Part shown: one piece after another, positions 19,159 to 26,666 of the stretch
Layout: every line of letters begins with the position of its first letter
Numbering within the stretch: the first letter of the stretch is position 1
Origin: Bacteroidota bacterium
GTDB taxonomy: Bacteria > Bacteroidota > Bacteroidia > B-17B0 > Aurantibacillaceae
Reading direction: 5' to 3'
Length of the DNA stretch: 64,000 nucleotides
Assembly (NCBI GenBank): GCA_030692515.1
Contig: JAUXZS010000050.1
Coordinates: forward strand, 1-64,000
Made by a program: the position numbers and the translations under genes
The notes under the pieces: model-generated
The model's database searches: none
What the model was told of the DNA's origin: nothing
What the model saw: only the letters and a program-made list of their open reading frames with translations

Positions 19159-20067
19159 TTAAAAGTAACCACCTTTTTTTCGGTCTTCCATTGCTGCTTC
19201 ACTTACGCGATCATCCATTCTTGTAGCGCCTCGTTCGCTTATTTTTGCGACTTTCAATTCTACAAGAATGTCGTCCACGGTATACGCCTCACTTTCAACG
19301 GCAGCCGTACAAGTCATGTCGCCCACAGTTCTGTAACGTACCTTTTTATTTACTATTACATCGTCAGCTTCAAGAATTATAAATTCGTTAGTATTCATTA
19401 ACTGTCCATTTTCTGTTAAAATACATTCTCTTTCGTGTGTAAAATAAATGGATGGTAATTCTATTTTTTCTCGTTTAATATAGTTCCATACATCTAACTC
19501 TGTCCAATTACTGATTGGAAATACACGTACATTTTCTCCTTTATTAATTTTGCCATTGTAAATATTCCAAAGTTCGGGTCTTTGCATTTTGGGATCCCAT
19601 TGTCCAAATTCATCACGCACAGAAAATATTCGTTCTTTGGCCCTTGCTTTCTCTTCGTCTCTGCGAGCGCCGCCAATACAAGCGTCAAATTCAAATTCTT
19701 CAATTACATCTAATAAAGTATATGTTTGCAAACCATTTCTACTTGGAAATTTTCCTTTACCGTCCTGTAATTTTTTTGCTTTAATTGTATCAGTAACATA
19801 GCGAACAATTAATTTCTCATCTAACTGTTTTGCTAAATTATCCCTGTAAGTAATTGCTTCCGGAAAATTATGTCCTGTATCAACATGTACCAATGGAAAT
19901 GGAAATTTACCAGGACGAAATGCTTTTAAAGCTAAATGCACCAAACAGATGCTATCCTTTCCACCGCTAAATAAAAGCGCGGGTCTATCAAACTGTCCGG
20001 CAACTTCACGTAAAATGTAAATTGCTTCGGCTTCTAACTCATCTAAATAATCAAATTGTTTACTCAT
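19159..20067 (-). CDS. cysD: Sulfate adenylyltransferase subunit 2
   Basis: CysD forms APS from sulfate and ATP together with CysN. I start it at the ATG at 20065-20067, giving 302 residues, the usual length; the frame also extends five codons upstream to a GTG. The N-type ATP pyrophosphatase loop LLFSGGKDS is present near residue 30, followed by PFPLVHVDTGHNFPE, and the C-terminal RGATRMDDR region is typical. It follows cysH after a 144-base gap with a repeat element, and precedes cysN by 82 bases. Confidence 0.95.
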   Translation of the reverse strand: MSKQFDYLDELEAEAIYILREVAGQFDRPALLFSGGKDSICLVHLALKAFRPGKFPFPLVHVDTGHNFPEAITYRDNLAKQLDEKLIVRYVTDTIKAKKLQDGKGKFPSRNGLQTYTLLDVIEEFEFDACIGGARRDEEKARAKERIFSVRDEFGQWDPKMQRPELWNIYNGKINKGENVRVFPISNWTELDVWNYIKREKIELPSIYFTHERECILTENGQLMNTNEFIILEADDVIVNKKVRYRTVGDMTCTAAVESEAYTVDDILVELKVAKISERGATRMDDRVSEAAMEDRKKGGYF

Positions 20068-20077
20068 AATTTTTTTT

Positions 20078-20127
20078 GTCACATCGAGTAGAAAATTCCG
20101 CCTCTATGAATTTTCGTTTCGAGATGT
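20078..20127. repeat. Imperfect inverted repeat, REP-like
   Basis: The cysH-cysD spacer holds outer words GTCACATCGAG and TTTCGAGATGT flanking a perfect 8-base inverted pair GAAAATTC (20091-20098) and GAATTTTC (20108-20115). The outer words resemble dispersed intergenic repeats of Bacteroidota. A further degenerate copy may follow to about 20195 (CACTTCTCGATAATATTTTG). It could act as an mRNA-stabilising hairpin inside the operon, which is inference. Confidence 0.45.
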
Positions 20128-20211
20128 TTTTATTCCTTTTCTTTCACTTCTCGATAATATTTTGCAAGAGGCAGGCAAAATCAATCGAAGCGGCACTAAT
20201 TAATACTTAAT

Positions 20212-20913
20212 CTACTTAATATGCAGCCCGCATTCTTTTTTATCGTTTTGTTCCCACCACCAGCGGCCTGCTCTAAAATCTTCACCGTCCTTTATCGCTC
20301 TGGTACAAGGGGCACATCCAATACTTACAAAACCTTTATCATGTAAAGAATTATATGGAATATTATTTTCATTAATGTATTTTTTTACTTCAGTTAAATT
20401 CCAATTTAAAATTGGATGAAACTTTATTATTTGATTTGCTTCGTCCCATTCTAATGAAGGCATATCTTGTCGGTTTCCCGATTGATCAGCTCTAATGCCA
20501 GTGATCCAAATGCGATTACCTTTTAAAGCGCGTTTTAATGGTTCAACTTTTCTAATGTAACAACATTCTTTTCTATTATCTAAAGACTCATAAAAACTAT
20601 TAGGCCCTTTATTTGAAACTAATTTTTCCAATTGATTAGTTTGCGGGTACATTACGGTAATAGGTTTTTTATACCGCTCCAAGGTGCTGCTTAAAACAGA
20701 ATAGGTTTCGTTAAACAAACGTCCTGTATCTAATGTAAAAATTTCAATAGGCAAATTATTAGAAAATATAAAATGCGTTATCACTTGGTCTTCATAACCC
20801 AGACTGGTAGAAAAAACTATTTTTCCAGAAAATTCTTTTGCCAACATGGCTAAGGATTCTTCTGGCGATTTATCTTTTATTAATTGTTGTATTTTATTTA
20901 TTTCGGTTTGCAT
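20212..20913 (-). CDS. cysH: Assimilatory APS reductase, [4Fe-4S] type
   Basis: CysH reduces activated sulfate to sulfite. The 233-residue product has SLGYEDQVITHF, TLDTGRLF, the Cys pair in RKECCYIRKVEP and a second pair in GCAPCTRAI, then the C-terminal catalytic ECGLHIK. The two Cys pairs are the ligands of the iron-sulfur cluster that marks APS-using reductases, so APS rather than PAPS is the likely substrate. The absence of cysC in the cluster supports this. It starts one base after the metZ stop. Confidence 0.94.
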   Translation of the reverse strand: MQTEINKIQQLIKDKSPEESLAMLAKEFSGKIVFSTSLGYEDQVITHFIFSNNLPIEIFTLDTGRLFNETYSVLSSTLERYKKPITVMYPQTNQLEKLVSNKGPNSFYESLDNRKECCYIRKVEPLKRALKGNRIWITGIRADQSGNRQDMPSLEWDEANQIIKFHPILNWNLTEVKKYINENNIPYNSLHDKGFVSIGCAPCTRAIKDGEDFRAGRWWWEQNDKKECGLHIK

Positions 20914-20914
20914 T

Positions 20915-22081
20915 TTACTTTAAAGCTTGTAATAAATCATTTAAAATATCTTCTTTATTTTCTAAGCCAATTGAAACACGAATTAAACCTGGGGTAATTC
21001 CTACAGTTAGTCTTTCGGCCTCACTTAGTTTACAATGAGTGCTTGAAGCCGGATGCGTAACAATACTTCTTGCATCACCTAAGTTTGGAGAAATTTTTAT
21101 CATTTGTAATTTGTCTAAAAATAGTTTCGCAGCTTCATACCCTCCTTTAACAGTAATGGTTATAATGCCTCCTCCAGCTTTCATTTGTTTTTTTGCGATG
21201 TTATAATTTGGATGTGAAGGCAAAAAAGGATAAGATACATTTTCTAATTTTGAATTCCCTTCTAATGCCTTTGCAACATGAAGAGCGTTTTCGCAATGTC
21301 TATCCATTCTTAAGGCTAAGGTTTCTAAACTTTTGCTTAATACCCATGCATTAAATGGACTTAAAGAAGGACCGGTTAATCTTCCGAATAAATAAACATC
21401 ATTTATCAATTCTTTTTTTCCAACAACAACGCCTCCTAAAACTCTTCCTTGGCCATCCATGTATTTTGTAGCAGAATGAATTACCAAATCTGCGCCATAT
21501 TTAATTGGTTGTTGCAGATAGGGTGTAGCAAAACAATTATCTACAATTAAAAGTAAGTTATGCTTTTTTGCAAGAGCACCTACTACTTCTAGGTCAATTA
21601 ATTCTATTGCAGGATTTGTTGGCGTTTCTAAATAAATAAATTTCGTTTCAGGCTTAATTAATTTTTCAATTTCGATAACATTATTCGTATTAAAATAGGA
21701 ATAGGAAATATTCCATTTTGGAAAATACTTTGTAAACACAGCGTGGGTTGCTCCAAAAACTGAAGAACAAGAAATAACATGGTCTCCTGATTTTAAGATA
21801 GACATGAATGTTGTAAATATTGCCGCCATACCCGTTGCAGTTGCAAAACCGGCCTCAGCTCCTTCAAGTAAACATACTTTATTAATGAACTCGCTAGTAT
21901 TTGGGTTCACATATCTTGAATAAATATATGCATCTGATTCATCATTAAAAGCAGCACGCATATCTTCTGCTGTATCAAAAATAAAACTTGATGTTAGATA
22001 TAATGGAGTAGAGTGTTCATTATTCTCACTGCGTTCCATTTGTGCTCGGATAGCCTGAGTTTCGAAATGTTTGTTTTTCAT
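20915..22081 (-). CDS. metZ: O-acyl-homoserine sulfhydrylase (Cys/Met metabolism PLP enzyme)
   Basis: It probably joins sulfide to O-acetyl- or O-succinylhomoserine to give homocysteine. The 388-residue fold-type I PLP protein shows the Cys/Met enzyme signature around the cofactor lysine, HSATKYMDGQGRVLGG, with the MDGQGR wording of the MetZ subgroup. EGAEAGFATATGMAAI and ETPTNPAIELID are also present. The metX gene in this window makes O-acetylhomoserine most likely. Cystathionine gamma-synthase is the main alternative, but the neighbouring sulfide-producing genes favour direct sulfhydrylation. Confidence 0.85.
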   Translation of the reverse strand: MKNKHFETQAIRAQMERSENNEHSTPLYLTSSFIFDTAEDMRAAFNDESDAYIYSRYVNPNTSEFINKVCLLEGAEAGFATATGMAAIFTTFMSILKSGDHVISCSSVFGATHAVFTKYFPKWNISYSYFNTNNVIEIEKLIKPETKFIYLETPTNPAIELIDLEVVGALAKKHNLLLIVDNCFATPYLQQPIKYGADLVIHSATKYMDGQGRVLGGVVVGKKELINDVYLFGRLTGPSLSPFNAWVLSKSLETLALRMDRHCENALHVAKALEGNSKLENVSYPFLPSHPNYNIAKKQMKAGGGIITITVKGGYEAAKLFLDKLQMIKISPNLGDARSIVTHPASSTHCKLSEAERLTVGITPGLIRVSIGLENKEDILNDLLQALK

Positions 22082-22086
22082 AATAT

Positions 22087-22500
22087 TTAATTAATAGATA
22101 TTTTATAAGTTATTTTTGCTGTTGGCTCCAATGTTTTTGAAACAGAACAATATTTTTCTACTGATAATTTTACAGCACGCTCTGCTTTATCTAAATCGAC
22201 TTTTCCTTTTATTTTATAGTGCAGACAAATATCTCTGAACAAAGAATACCCCTCTATTTTTTCCCTTTCACCATCTACTTCAATTTCAAAAGACTCTATA
22301 ATTTGCTTTTGTTTTTTTAGAATTAAAATTACGTCAATTGCGCTGCAACCTCCAACTGCGGCAAGGAGTAATTGCATTGGACGCATGCCTTTGCCTGCCC
22401 CACCTATATCAGTTGAACCATCCATTACAATGGAATTACCAGTATCGTTAGTGGCTTCCATATTAAAGTTGTCGTCTATTCTTTTTATGTTTATTTTCAT
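22087..22500 (-). CDS. OsmC family protein
   Basis: The 137-residue product has the OsmC/Ohr fold pattern with two conserved Cys, one in AVGGCSAIDV and one in VEKYCSVSKTLEP. Family members reduce organic hydroperoxides or handle reactive sulfur species. Its place in a sulfur assimilation operon between metZ and the flavin reductase suggests a thiol or persulfide-related job, but this is inference. Confidence 0.88.
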   Translation of the reverse strand: MKINIKRIDDNFNMEATNDTGNSIVMDGSTDIGGAGKGMRPMQLLLAAVGGCSAIDVILILKKQKQIIESFEIEVDGEREKIEGYSLFRDICLHYKIKGKVDLDKAERAVKLSVEKYCSVSKTLEPTAKITYKISIN

Positions 22501-22537
22501 TTTAGTATAAAATTTGTAATTCTAAATATACTTCATT

Positions 22538-23548
22538 TTAAAACGTATTCACCCCATTCACAGTAGTATATTTCATGGTGTATTTTACGCCTGGATTAAG
22601 ATATTTGTATGCACTATGACTCATTAGTGCCGCTTCATGGAATCCACATAAAATTAATTTTAATTTATTTTTATAGGTATTAATATCACCAATAGCATAA
22701 ACTCCTTCTATGTTTGTTGAATAATCATCTGTATTAACTTCAATGGCATTTTTATCGATATTTAATCCAAATGTTTCAATTGGTCCTAGTTTTGGACTTA
22801 AGCCAAACAAGGGAATTAAATTATCGGCCTCTATGGTTTGTTCCTCTTTTGTTTTTAAATTTATTGCACCAACTTTTTGTAAAAAAGTATCCCCTGATAC
22901 TCTGGTTAAATTTGAGTTTAGTAATAAATTGATTTTACCTTCTTCTGCTAACTTCATTACCTTATTTACACTATCGGGAGCCCCCCTAAAGGCCTCGCTG
23001 CGGTGAACCAATGTTACTTTTTTAGAGATATTTGCTAAAAAAATGGTCCAGTCTAATGCGCTATCACCGCCACCAGCAATTACAATATTTTTGTCGCGGT
23101 AGCTTTCAGGATCTAAAATCATATAACTAATTCCTTTTCCGTTTTCGAATTTAGAAAGGTTTTCAACTTCAGGCTTGCGGGGTTCGAAACAACCTAAACC
23201 ACCTGCAATTACTATAACGCTTGCATTTATTTTAGTTCCCATGTTGGTAGTTAAAATAAAATCACGCTCACCTAATTTTTCAAGAGACTCAATTCGCTCG
23301 CCTAAAGTATAGACCGGATTAAAAGGTTCTGCTTGCGTAACTAAATTATCAATTAATTCTTGCGCTAATACACTAGGAAAACCAGGGATGTCGTATATTG
23401 GTTTTTTAGGGTAAATTTCAGATAGTTGTCCGCCAACCTGCGGCAAATAATCTATTAAATGACAGCGCATTTTTAAAAGTCCTGCTTCAAAAATTGCAAA
23501 TAATGCTACTGGTCCTGCACCTATAATGGCGATATCTGTTGTTATCAT
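22538..23548 (-). CDS. Thioredoxin-reductase-like ferredoxin/flavodoxin-NADP reductase
   Basis: The 336-residue flavoprotein begins ITTDIAIIGAGPVALFAIFEA (FAD Rossmann loop), then has LPQVGGQL and a NADPH-binding GGGDSALDW near 160. A C-terminal GVYAIGDIN closes the FAD site. No redox-active CxxC of true thioredoxin reductase is seen, which matches the YumC-type ferredoxin-NADP reductases. In this operon it would naturally supply electrons to the sulfite reductase. It lies 2 bases after the Met8-TSUP fusion. Confidence 0.85.
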   Translation of the reverse strand: MITTDIAIIGAGPVALFAIFEAGLLKMRCHLIDYLPQVGGQLSEIYPKKPIYDIPGFPSVLAQELIDNLVTQAEPFNPVYTLGERIESLEKLGERDFILTTNMGTKINASVIVIAGGLGCFEPRKPEVENLSKFENGKGISYMILDPESYRDKNIVIAGGGDSALDWTIFLANISKKVTLVHRSEAFRGAPDSVNKVMKLAEEGKINLLLNSNLTRVSGDTFLQKVGAINLKTKEEQTIEADNLIPLFGLSPKLGPIETFGLNIDKNAIEVNTDDYSTNIEGVYAIGDINTYKNKLKLILCGFHEAALMSHSAYKYLNPGVKYTMKYTTVNGVNTF

Positions 23549-23550
23549 TT

Positions 23551-25038
23551 TTAAATAAATGTACTTATGATTGTTTTTAAACTAATTGTAATAACTAAAC
23601 ATCCCACAAAAAGTAATCCTTTTTTTGTTGGAATTTTATTTGAAAAATAAATGGAAATTGGCGCAGCAATCATTCCTCCAATAACTAAACCTAAAATAAT
23701 TTGCCAATGACTTATTCCGATAAGTAAAAAAAATGTTATTGTACTTATTGTAGCAACAAAAAACTTGGCCAAATGAGAAGAGCCAACGGCATATTTTAGT
23801 TGACGACCACCAGCTATTAATGAAGTTGTAACTATTGGACCCCAACCACCTCCACCAACAGAATCTAAAAATCCTCCTGTGACAGCTACTAAACCAATTT
23901 TTTTAATTTTTGAACCAGTTCTTAAATGGATATTTTTAGCTCTAACAATTATCATCAAGCCTAAGATTAATGTGTAAAATGAAACTAAAGGCTTTATTAA
24001 CACAAAATAATCTTTACTAATAAATGAAATAGCTGTTGCTCCAAATATGGCCCCAATAGCTCCAGGCCAAACTAATTTTTTAAATAATTTAATATTTACA
24101 TTTTTAAATCTCATATAAACTAATGATGAGGACCCTGTTGTAAATACCTCCGAAGCATGCATGCTAGCGCTTGCTATGGCGGGAGAAATACCGATGCTTA
24201 ATAAAAATGTTGTTACACTTACGCCATAAGCCATTCCCAGCGCTCCATCAATCATTTGAGCAATAAATCCTGCTAAAACATAAATCCATAAATTAGAATC
24301 AAAACTTTGCATTGTAATTCTTAGGAACGAACCAATATCTGTAAAGGGAACGTAAGTAAAAATTAAATGGCCAATTACCATAATTATAATTACAGCCAAC
24401 GAATATAAACTTGCAGTTCCTATTCTTTTTATTGAGAAAGCTTTAGTGCTTGGTTTATCAGCTAAAGTGGATGTAATTTTATTTAATTCAGAAACTTTGC
24501 TTGCAAAATCTCCATTTAATTGCGTTCTAATTTTATATAAATTTTCTAATACTTCCTGCATTTCATCCGGAAAGGCCTGTTCAAATACTTCTCTTACTCG
24601 TTTTGCAACGGTTGGAGATTTGCCATTTGTTGATATAGCTATTTTTAGATCGCCTTTTCGTACGATTGATCCTAAATAGAAATCGCATTGTTCAGGAGTA
24701 TCAGCTACATTTGCCAGAATACATCTTTTTTTGGCCTCCTCTTTAATTTCAAAGCTTTTTTGCTTATCATTAATGGCCACAATTAAAAATTCTATGTTAT
24801 TTAAATCTGAATTTTCAAACTGCCTTTCTATGGTTTTAACATGAGGGTAAAATTTTAAATAGTCCTTTAACGCTGATGAAAAATCCTTTGCAACGATTGT
24901 TAAATCAGCTGCTGGGCAATTTAATAAAACAGCAGACACTTTTTCCAATCCAACTTTTCCTCCACCAACAATTAGCACCCGAAAGTTTTCTAGCTTTAAA
25001 AACACAGGAAATAATTTATTTATATTTTCGATGCTCAT
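23551..25038 (-). CDS. Met8-like precorrin-2 dehydrogenase/ferrochelatase fused to TSUP permease
   Basis: The N-terminal third (about 1-200) is a siroheme synthase dehydrogenase/chelatase domain like Met8 or the CysG N-terminus, with VLIVGGGKVGLEKV, ANVADTPEQCDFYLGSIV (likely catalytic Asp) and STNGKSPTVAKRVRE. The remainder (about 205-495) has around eight hydrophobic helices with the TauE/SafE (TSUP) repeats QMIDGALGMAYGV and GGFLDSVGGGGWGPIV, a family that moves sulfite, sulfonates or related anions. One chain thus joins siroheme making with sulfur-anion transport. It overlaps the DUF2490 gene by 4 bases. Confidence 0.9.
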   Translation of the reverse strand: MSIENINKLFPVFLKLENFRVLIVGGGKVGLEKVSAVLLNCPAADLTIVAKDFSSALKDYLKFYPHVKTIERQFENSDLNNIEFLIVAINDKQKSFEIKEEAKKRCILANVADTPEQCDFYLGSIVRKGDLKIAISTNGKSPTVAKRVREVFEQAFPDEMQEVLENLYKIRTQLNGDFASKVSELNKITSTLADKPSTKAFSIKRIGTASLYSLAVIIIMVIGHLIFTYVPFTDIGSFLRITMQSFDSNLWIYVLAGFIAQMIDGALGMAYGVSVTTFLLSIGISPAIASASMHASEVFTTGSSSLVYMRFKNVNIKLFKKLVWPGAIGAIFGATAISFISKDYFVLIKPLVSFYTLILGLMIIVRAKNIHLRTGSKIKKIGLVAVTGGFLDSVGGGGWGPIVTTSLIAGGRQLKYAVGSSHLAKFFVATISTITFFLLIGISHWQIILGLVIGGMIAAPISIYFSNKIPTKKGLLFVGCLVITISLKTIISTFI

Positions 25039-25751
25039 GATTGAATAGTGTGGTATAAATTAAAACGAATTACTTCTGACATTAAAAATGTATTTCCTGA
25101 TGATAACTGTTGCCAAATATGTATGTACTGTAATTGCAAACTTATTTTTTTATTGAGTTCATAATTTAATCCTGCATAAGATCGGTTTTGATCGAAATAA
25201 TTATAAGTAATATTTTTTCCGGCATTTATCATTAATTCATTTCCAATTAAAATGTATAATATTTTTCCTTTTTCTTCATTTTTTGTAATCGGAAAGCGCA
25301 GGTCAAGCCTGTAACGAAATCTGTGATTGAATTGATATTCATTTACTGGCTCGTTATTTTTTACCTTCTCATTAAAACGCTGTTCGAGCCTGAAGCGATG
25401 CGATATTTTTAAATTATTAAGGTTGTCATTAATCAAAATCTCTTGCCATGGTCTCCATTCTCTTCGGGTAGATTCGTTATTAATGAAAAATCTGAAATGA
25501 GCAAAGCCCGATGTTGCAGTAATTTTGTCATTAAACTTATAGCTTAACCCTGTTCTACCTAAAACTTGCGAATTGGCGTGATACCAATTTTTGGCTCTAA
25601 ATTGAAAGTCGGAATTTACAGACCACTTTGGATTGATGTTAATAGTATTATAATACCCAAGCCAAAGCATGTTGTCTTTTATTATTATCGGCGAATTTTG
25701 TGATAGAAGTTTAACCGACATAATGAGGATAGCTATAAAAATAAAGCGCAT
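25035..25751 (-). CDS. DUF2490 family outer-membrane protein
   Basis: The 238-residue product begins with a signal peptide (MRFIFIAILIMSVKLLSQ) and continues as alternating amphipathic strands rich in Tyr, Arg and Asn. Examples are WSVNSDFQFRAKNWYH, HRFRLEQRFNE and YRLDLRFPI, the pattern of DUF2490 beta-barrel proteins. It sits between cobA and the TSUP fusion, so it may form an outer-membrane path for a sulfur compound. No substrate is visible. Confidence 0.75.
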   Translation of the reverse strand: MRFIFIAILIMSVKLLSQNSPIIIKDNMLWLGYYNTININPKWSVNSDFQFRAKNWYHANSQVLGRTGLSYKFNDKITATSGFAHFRFFINNESTRREWRPWQEILINDNLNNLKISHRFRLEQRFNEKVKNNEPVNEYQFNHRFRYRLDLRFPITKNEEKGKILYILIGNELMINAGKNITYNYFDQNRSYAGLNYELNKKISLQLQYIHIWQQLSSGNTFLMSEVIRFNLYHTIQS

Positions 25752-25753
25752 TA

Positions 25754-26524
25754 TTAGTTAAATAAATATCTTGAGTTAAGTCTGCTTAAAGTAAACTCTC
25801 TATGTAGTTTTACAACTTCACCAATAACAATAACTGCCGGAGCCTCAATATTTTCTTTTTCAGAAATTCCAACAATAGTTTCAATTACTCCTAAGGCAAT
25901 TTTTTGGTTTGGCAGCGAACCATTTTGGATTAAGGCTACTGCTGTATTTCCTTTATTTTCTTTTTTAAAAACTTCTGTAATTTCTTTTAGTTTTGAAAGC
26001 CCCATTAGAATAACAACTGTTGCATTTGTTTTTGCTGATAAAACAACATCCTGCGATAAATTATTTTCTTTCGTTGTTCCGGTAATTACCCAAAAACTTT
26101 CACTAATCCCTCGATGTGTTACAGGTATTCCACTTAATGCTGGAACGCCAATTGAACTGGAGATTCCTGGAATCACTTCCGTTTCTATATTAAATGCATA
26201 TGCGTAATCAATTTCTTCTTGGCCTCTACCAAATACAAATGAGTCTCCGCCTTTTAAACGAACTACATGACCATGAGTGAAGGCTAAATCTATTATTAAT
26301 GAATTAATTTGATCTTGAGTATAAGCATGTTGGTTGTTACGTTTACCTACATATATTTTTAAAGCATTATTAGGGGCAAATTTTAATAGTTCTTTATTTA
26401 CAAGTGCATCATATAAAACAACGTTTGCTTGTTTTAAGGCATTTAAGCCTTTTATTGTTATTAATTCAACATCGCCGGGTCCGGCACCTACCAATGTTAA
26501 TTTTGGGTTTACTATTTGTGACAT
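25754..26524 (-). CDS. cobA: Uroporphyrinogen-III C-methyltransferase
   Basis: It methylates uroporphyrinogen III twice, using SAM, to give precorrin-2 for siroheme, the cofactor of sulfite reductase. The 256-residue product shows LVGAGPGDVELITIKG at the N-terminus, then VVLYDALVN, VRLKGGDSFVFGRG and GIPVTHRG, all typical of SUMT. With the Met8 domain two genes downstream the siroheme route is complete. The gene starts 76 bases after the stop of a poly-Cys leader ORF. Some annotations would call this cysG or sumT. Confidence 0.93.
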   Translation of the reverse strand: MSQIVNPKLTLVGAGPGDVELITIKGLNALKQANVVLYDALVNKELLKFAPNNALKIYVGKRNNQHAYTQDQINSLIIDLAFTHGHVVRLKGGDSFVFGRGQEEIDYAYAFNIETEVIPGISSSIGVPALSGIPVTHRGISESFWVITGTTKENNLSQDVVLSAKTNATVVILMGLSKLKEITEVFKKENKGNTAVALIQNGSLPNQKIALGVIETIVGISEKENIEAPAVIVIGEVVKLHREFTLSRLNSRYLFN

Positions 26525-26550
26525 AATTTTATTTTTAACTAATTTTTAAT

Positions 26551-26598
26551 TTAAAATTTCGATTAACTATTTATGTGTTTGTCGAAATTTCAAACACA
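26551..26598 (-). promoter_or_regulatory. Mutually exclusive hairpins downstream of a poly-Cys leader ORF
   Basis: Hairpin A is TGTGTTTG (26591-26598) with CAAACACA (26574-26581), 8 perfect pairs, starting one base after the leader stop. Hairpin B pairs TTGAAATTTCGA (26582-26593) with TCGAAATTTTAA (26551-26562), 12 pairs including one G-U. They share bases 26591-26593, so both cannot form fully. No clear T-run follows hairpin B, so the control could be at the level of translation or RNA processing rather than termination. Ribosome position on the leader would decide between them. Confidence 0.6.
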
Positions 26599-26599
26599 G

Positions 26600-26665
26600 T
26601 TATTTATTTTTTATACAGCAACAACAACTGTCATATTTTATATAAATATATTTTCGCTTACTCAT
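26600..26665 (-). CDS. Poly-cysteine leader peptide between sulfite reductase and cobA
   Basis: This 21-residue ORF starts one base after the sulfite reductase stop and contains four consecutive Cys codons (D-S-C-C-C-C-I-K-N-K at its end). The Cys codons lie at about 26615-26626, so a ribosome stalled there leaves the following hairpin A free, while one at the stop codon covers it. The layout is that of a cysteine-sensing leader acting inside an operon. Expression is inferred from the codon pattern and the hairpins. Confidence 0.75.
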   Translation of the reverse strand: MSKRKYIYIKYDSCCCCIKNK

Positions 26666-26666
26666 T

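Noticed and set aside
18727-19401. Plus-strand ORF of 224 codons across cysN and cysD
   Set aside because: It runs antisense to two strongly supported genes, has low-complexity translation and no family features.
26614-26637. Overlapping short ORF MTVVVAV in another frame of the poly-Cys leader
   Set aside because: It lies within the leader ORF in a shifted frame. The four adjacent Cys codons in the frame starting one base after sulfite reductase fit the operon context better.
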